Positions 62,601 through 64,000 of a stretch of DNA of 64,000 nucleotides are shown piece after piece; the stretch's first letter is position 1, and every line of letters starts with the position of its first letter. Origin of the DNA: UBA1858 sp963976865 (lineage in GTDB: Bacteria; Pseudomonadota; Gammaproteobacteria; UBA4575); the NCBI GenBank assembly GCA_963976865.1, contig CAXBLY010000008.1:51011-115010 (forward strand). The letters are read 5' to 3'. The notes under the pieces were generated by a model. It was not told the origin of the DNA, did no database searches, and saw only the letters and a list, made by a program, of their open reading frames with translations. The translations under genes were made by a program, and so were the position numbers.

Positions 62601-64000
62601 ATCACTCGCAAACGCGGTAATGCCCACACTCGTTCCCACTACAGCACTTTCTGACACAGCGTTGGCTACCGCATCACTGTCTGTCACTGCACTGATATCA
62701 AACTCGTTGGCATCGTTGATCGCAATGCTAAATGTCTCTGAGGATGTTGACCCATCTTCTGAAGTCGCCGTGACTTCTATCGACATGCTTTGCGCTGTTT
62801 CGAAGTCCAGCGCACTCGGATCAGCCACCGTCACTTCACCGGTGGTACTGTTAATACTGAAGGCATTGCCAGGGTTACTGCTTAAACTGTAACTGATACC
62901 ACTGTTCGCGCCATCACTATCGCTCGCAAACGCCGTAATGCCGACCGAAGTGCCGACCACTGCCGACTCACTGACTTCATTACTCGCATTATCTGTGTCG
63001 CTGACTGCACTGATATCAAACTCGTTGGCATCGTTGATCGCAATGCTAAATGTCTCACTGCTCACCGACCCATCTTCTGAAGTCGCCGTGACTTCAATCT
63101 GCATGCTCTGCGCTGTTTCGAAGTCCAGTGCACTCGGATCAGCCACTGTCACTTCACCAGTGGTGCTGTTAATACTAAACGCATTGCCAGGGTTGCTGGA
63201 CAGGCTATACGCCACATCACTGTTCGTGCCATCATTATCGCTCGCAAATGCAGTGATACCCACACTCGTTCCCACCACAGCACTTTCTGACACTGCGTTG
63301 GCCACCGCATCACTGTCTGTCACTGCACTGATATTAAATTCATTCGCATCGTTAATGGCAATACTGAACACTTCAGATGATGTACTGCCATCTTCACTAG
63401 TCGCCGTCACTTCAATCGACATGCTCTGGGCTGTTTCGAAGTCCAGTGCACTCGGATCGTTAACCGTCACTTCTCCGGTGGCGCTGTTAATACTGAACGC
63501 ATTGCCAGGATTACTGGACAGACTATAGGTCACGTCACTGTTCGTGCCATCGCCATCACTTGCAAACGCCGTAATGCCCACACTCGTTCCGGCCACTGCC
63601 GACTCACTGACTTCATTGCCCGCATTGTCTGTGTCGCTGACTGCACTGATATCAAACTCGTTGGCATCGTTAATCGCAATGTTAAATGTCTCACTGCTCA
63701 CCGACCCATCTTCTGAAGTCGCCGTGACTTCTATCGACATGCTCTGGGCTGTTTCGAAGTCCAGCGCACTCGGATCAGCCACCGTCACTTCACCGGTGGT
63801 ACTGTTAATACTGAAGGCATTGCCAGGGTTACTGCTTAAACTGTAACTGATACCACTGTTCGCGCCATCACTATCGCTCGCAAACGCCGTAATGCCGACC
63901 GAAGTGCCGACCACTGCCGACTCACTGACTTCATTACTCGCATTATCTGTGTCGCTGACTGCACTGATATCAAACTCGTTGGCATCGTTAATCGCAATGT
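56697..64000 (-). CDS. Giant cadherin-repeat RTX adhesin (5' end outside window)
   Basis: More than 2430 residues are visible, with the frame open at the right edge. In protein order: 12 near-identical 106-residue cadherin-like repeats plus a diverged one, a jelly-roll-like module (about 59,836 down to 59,349), three more cadherin-like repeats, a beta-sandwich region with a second jelly-roll-like module (about 58,090-57,545), calcium-binding GGxGxDxxx nonapeptides (about 57,230-56,930) and a C-terminal secretion signal ending ENIETLEW. The protein is very acidic and appears free of cysteine in the repeats. It is the likely substrate of the type I system coded downstream. Any retention module at the N-terminus is not visible. 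Confidence 0.93.
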   Translation of the reverse strand, partial: IAINDANEFDISAVSDTDNASNEVSESAVVGTSVGITAFASDSDGANSGISYSLSSNPGNAFSINSTTGEVTVADPSALDFETAQSMSIEVTATSEDGSVSSETFNIAINDANEFDISAVSDTDNAGNEVSESAVAGTSVGITAFASDGDGTNSDVTYSLSSNPGNAFSINSATGEVTVNDPSALDFETAQSMSIEVTATSEDGSTSSEVFSIAINDANEFNISAVTDSDAVANAVSESAVVGTSVGITAFASDNDGTNSDVAYSLSSNPGNAFSINSTTGEVTVADPSALDFETAQSMQIEVTATSEDGSVSSETFSIAINDANEFDISAVSDTDNASNEVSESAVVGTSVGITAFASDSDGANSGISYSLSSNPGNAFSINSTTGEVTVADPSALDFETAQSMSIEVTATSEDGSTSSETFSIAINDANEFDISAVTDSDAVANAVSESAVVGTSVGITAFASDADGTNSGVSYSLSNNPGNAFSINSTTGEVTVNDPSALDFENAQSMSIEVTATSEDGSTSSEVFSIAINDANEFDISVVTDSDAAANAVSESAVVGTSVGITAFASDADGTNSDVAYSLSSNPGNAFSINSTTGEVTVADPSALDFETAQSMQIEVTATSEDGSVSSETFSIAINDANEFAVSAVTDSDAVANAVSESAVVGTSVGITAFASDGDGTNSDVTYSLSSNPGNAFSINSTTGEVTVADPSALDFETAQSMQIEVTATSEDGSVSSETFSIAINDANEFAVSAVTDSDAVANAVSESAVVGTSVGITAFASDSDGTNSDVTYSLSSNPGNAFSINSTTGEVTVADPSALDFETAQSMSIEVTATSEDGSTSSEVFSVAINDANEFDISAVSDTDNASNEVSESAVAGTSVGITAFASDSDGTNSGVSYSLSSNPGNAFSINSATGEVTVNDPSALDFENSASMQIEVTATSEDGSVSSETFNIAINDANEFDISAVSDTDNASNEVSESAVAGTSVGITAFASDADGTNSDVTYSLSSNPGNAFSINSTTGEVTVNDPSALDFENSASMQIEVTATSEDGSTSSEVFSIAINDANEFDISAVSDIDNASNEVSESAVVGTSVGITAFASDADGTNSNVTYSLSSNPGNAFSINSTTGEVTVADPSALDFETAQSMQIEVTATSEDGSVSSETFSIAINDANEFAVSAVTDSDAVANAVSESAVVGTSVGITAFASDSDGTNSDVTYSLSSNPGNAFSINSTTGEVTVADPSALDFETAQSMQIEVTATSEDGSTSSETFNIAINDANEFAVSAVTDSDAEINSVNENAATGTSVGVTAFASDADGTNNDVTYSLSDDAGGRFAIDEVSGEVYVADGSLLDHETTSSFNVTVVATSSDGSTSSEIFSIDVADVNEAPTGLQVELASGFGNDLIVNGSFENSNVNSGSIKNFSSVDGWNASSGYVQIHDNFGGHTASEGSQYLDIDAETGIDRVYQDVTTVADQNYQLSFDAADRIGHDTNAFEVYWNGEKVADVDPSSTDWSAFEFDVVGTGGVDRLEFREASGGNDAFGALVDNVQLRPVIEEAVLENAAIGTLVATLTAEDVDENDTHTYSLIEDAGGAFTVDANTGEITVADSSVIDYETAQTMDVLVQVTDSGGLTYNEVVTINIADINEFDVSAVSDSDAVANAVSESAVVGTSVGITAFASDDDGTSSDVSYTLSSNPGNAFSINSTTGEVTVADPSALDFENSASMQIEVTATSEDGSTSSETFSIAINDANEFAVSAVTDSDAANNSVNENAAIGTSVGVTALASDSDGTNNDVTYSLSSNPGNAFSINSTTGEVTVADPSALDFESAQSMAIEVTATSQDGSTSSETFNIAINDVNEGAIVSTADTKGYEDSAIPLTIKISDVEAGAIVDVTISGVPSGAVLSAGTDNGDGSWTLEQADLQGLTITPPENSDADFVLGIKTNVVENGSTLTYKNTVDVAVVAQADAPSINGPESIVNLQGSSINFEGGLGNVDTLGTVNNPTGFSGQAPTEGSQFGELRANGASDLQIELEMGLAVGSLDTLSTGNATDGSSLQTAIVVKEGDVVTFDWNFVNSETAFHTQTGFNDFAIVNINGAPQVLARSSDLDGPGSTGWNTFTFTATDSGVLDLGVAMINTNDQQVDSSLLIDNFQVNAQSMDVSPVGLNLNIALSDADGSESLAIEVSGVPIDAALNTGTDLGGGVWSVDPADVGNLQLVPSATTSGTVSLTITATTTEAENGDTSTVSQTLDVTFETLDSVTLGTAGVDIINGDASNDIIAGKDGADVISGGDGHDYISGGNDSDLINGGAGDDQLFGDAGVDVINGDAGNDIIDGGLGDDVLNGGDGNDIFIFDQGDGSDLVDGGAGNGWVDSIDLSNTVDGAKDPSSPWQIEVNGEAVDYDINAGLLELGTDVSGVIQFDDGSQLTFENIETLEW
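60046..64000 (-). repeat. 318-bp tandem repeat array within the adhesin gene
   Basis: Markers such as the codons for GTNSDV recur exactly every 318 bases (106 codons) from about 60,046 to 63,862 and continue to the window edge. Two further copies lie at about 58,440-59,060. Units differ mainly in linker type (EFDISAVSDTDNASNEV or EFAVSAVTDSDAVANAV) and in short blocks. Confidence 0.9.

Noticed and set aside
58051..63846. Long plus-strand open frames through the adhesin repeat region, about 100 residues each at 318-base spacing
   Set aside because: They are antisense shadows of the repeats. Their regular spacing equals the repeat period and they have no ribosome sites; products are serine- and alanine-rich nonsense.
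60046..64000. Regular repeats considered as CRISPR
   Set aside because: The period is 318 bases with coding sequence throughout, no short repeat-spacer pattern and no cas genes.

Overview
The window looks like chromosome from a free-living, sulfur-oxidising gammaproteobacterium of moderate to low GC (judged by eye, not computed). The main lines of evidence are a complete aprM-aprB-aprA operon in the arrangement used by dissimilatory sulfur oxidisers, an A-type heme-copper oxidase cluster with a diheme-extended subunit II, and typically proteobacterial housekeeping genes (pdxH, msrA, tcdA, cfa, slyX, an mla-like MCE transporter, yjgR). I cannot name the genus. No tRNA, rRNA, CRISPR array or insertion sequence was recognised.

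Layout. 1-10.8 kb: housekeeping and repair genes (PdxH, DUF2835, MsrA, an HExxH protein, TatD, TcdA, a NYN nuclease-like protein), a decayed guanine deaminase start, a divergent LysR/short-chain dehydrogenase pair, a MoaD-like/BNR-repeat/DUF2470 operon, and a YbjQ-YbjQ-M48 peptidase operon. 11-16.2 kb: cyclopropane fatty acid synthase, then a long regulatory gap and aprMBA, closed by a strong terminator. 16.3-22.3 kb: mostly poorly known genes (a SlyD-like FKBP, a TPR protein, a YCII protein, a tandem pair of paralogues of unknown family, a GNAT protein, a 53-residue small protein).

22.4-34.6 kb, nearly all on the minus strand: a respiratory block. Read 5' to 3' it runs heme O synthase, subunit II with two cytochrome c domains, subunit I, two different subunit III proteins, subunit IV, an unknown secreted or membrane protein, a membrane-anchored multicopper oxidase and a membrane-anchored cupredoxin. 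It is followed by small membrane proteins (HIG1, DUF2970) and a divergent HxlR regulator/cytochrome P460 pair. Electrons released from sulfite oxidation by AprMBA could leave through this oxidase, which is an inference from co-occurrence. 34.9-50.5 kb: a MscS channel, a DsbA-like protein, a FadL-family porin, a four-gene MCE lipid-transport operon, SlyX, LemA with an M48 peptidase, an anchored glutaredoxin, YjgR and a dienelactone hydrolase.

50.9-64 kb, all minus strand: a type I secretion locus. A giant cadherin-repeat/RTX adhesin runs off the right edge. It is followed by an 89-residue acidic protein, two different ABC exporters and an HlyD-family adaptor. Both exporters have lost a recognisable ABC signature motif, which makes this the most unusual system in the window. 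The adhesin contains at least twelve near-identical 318-bp repeats with stretches of perfect identity between non-adjacent units, a sign of ongoing recombination or gene conversion.
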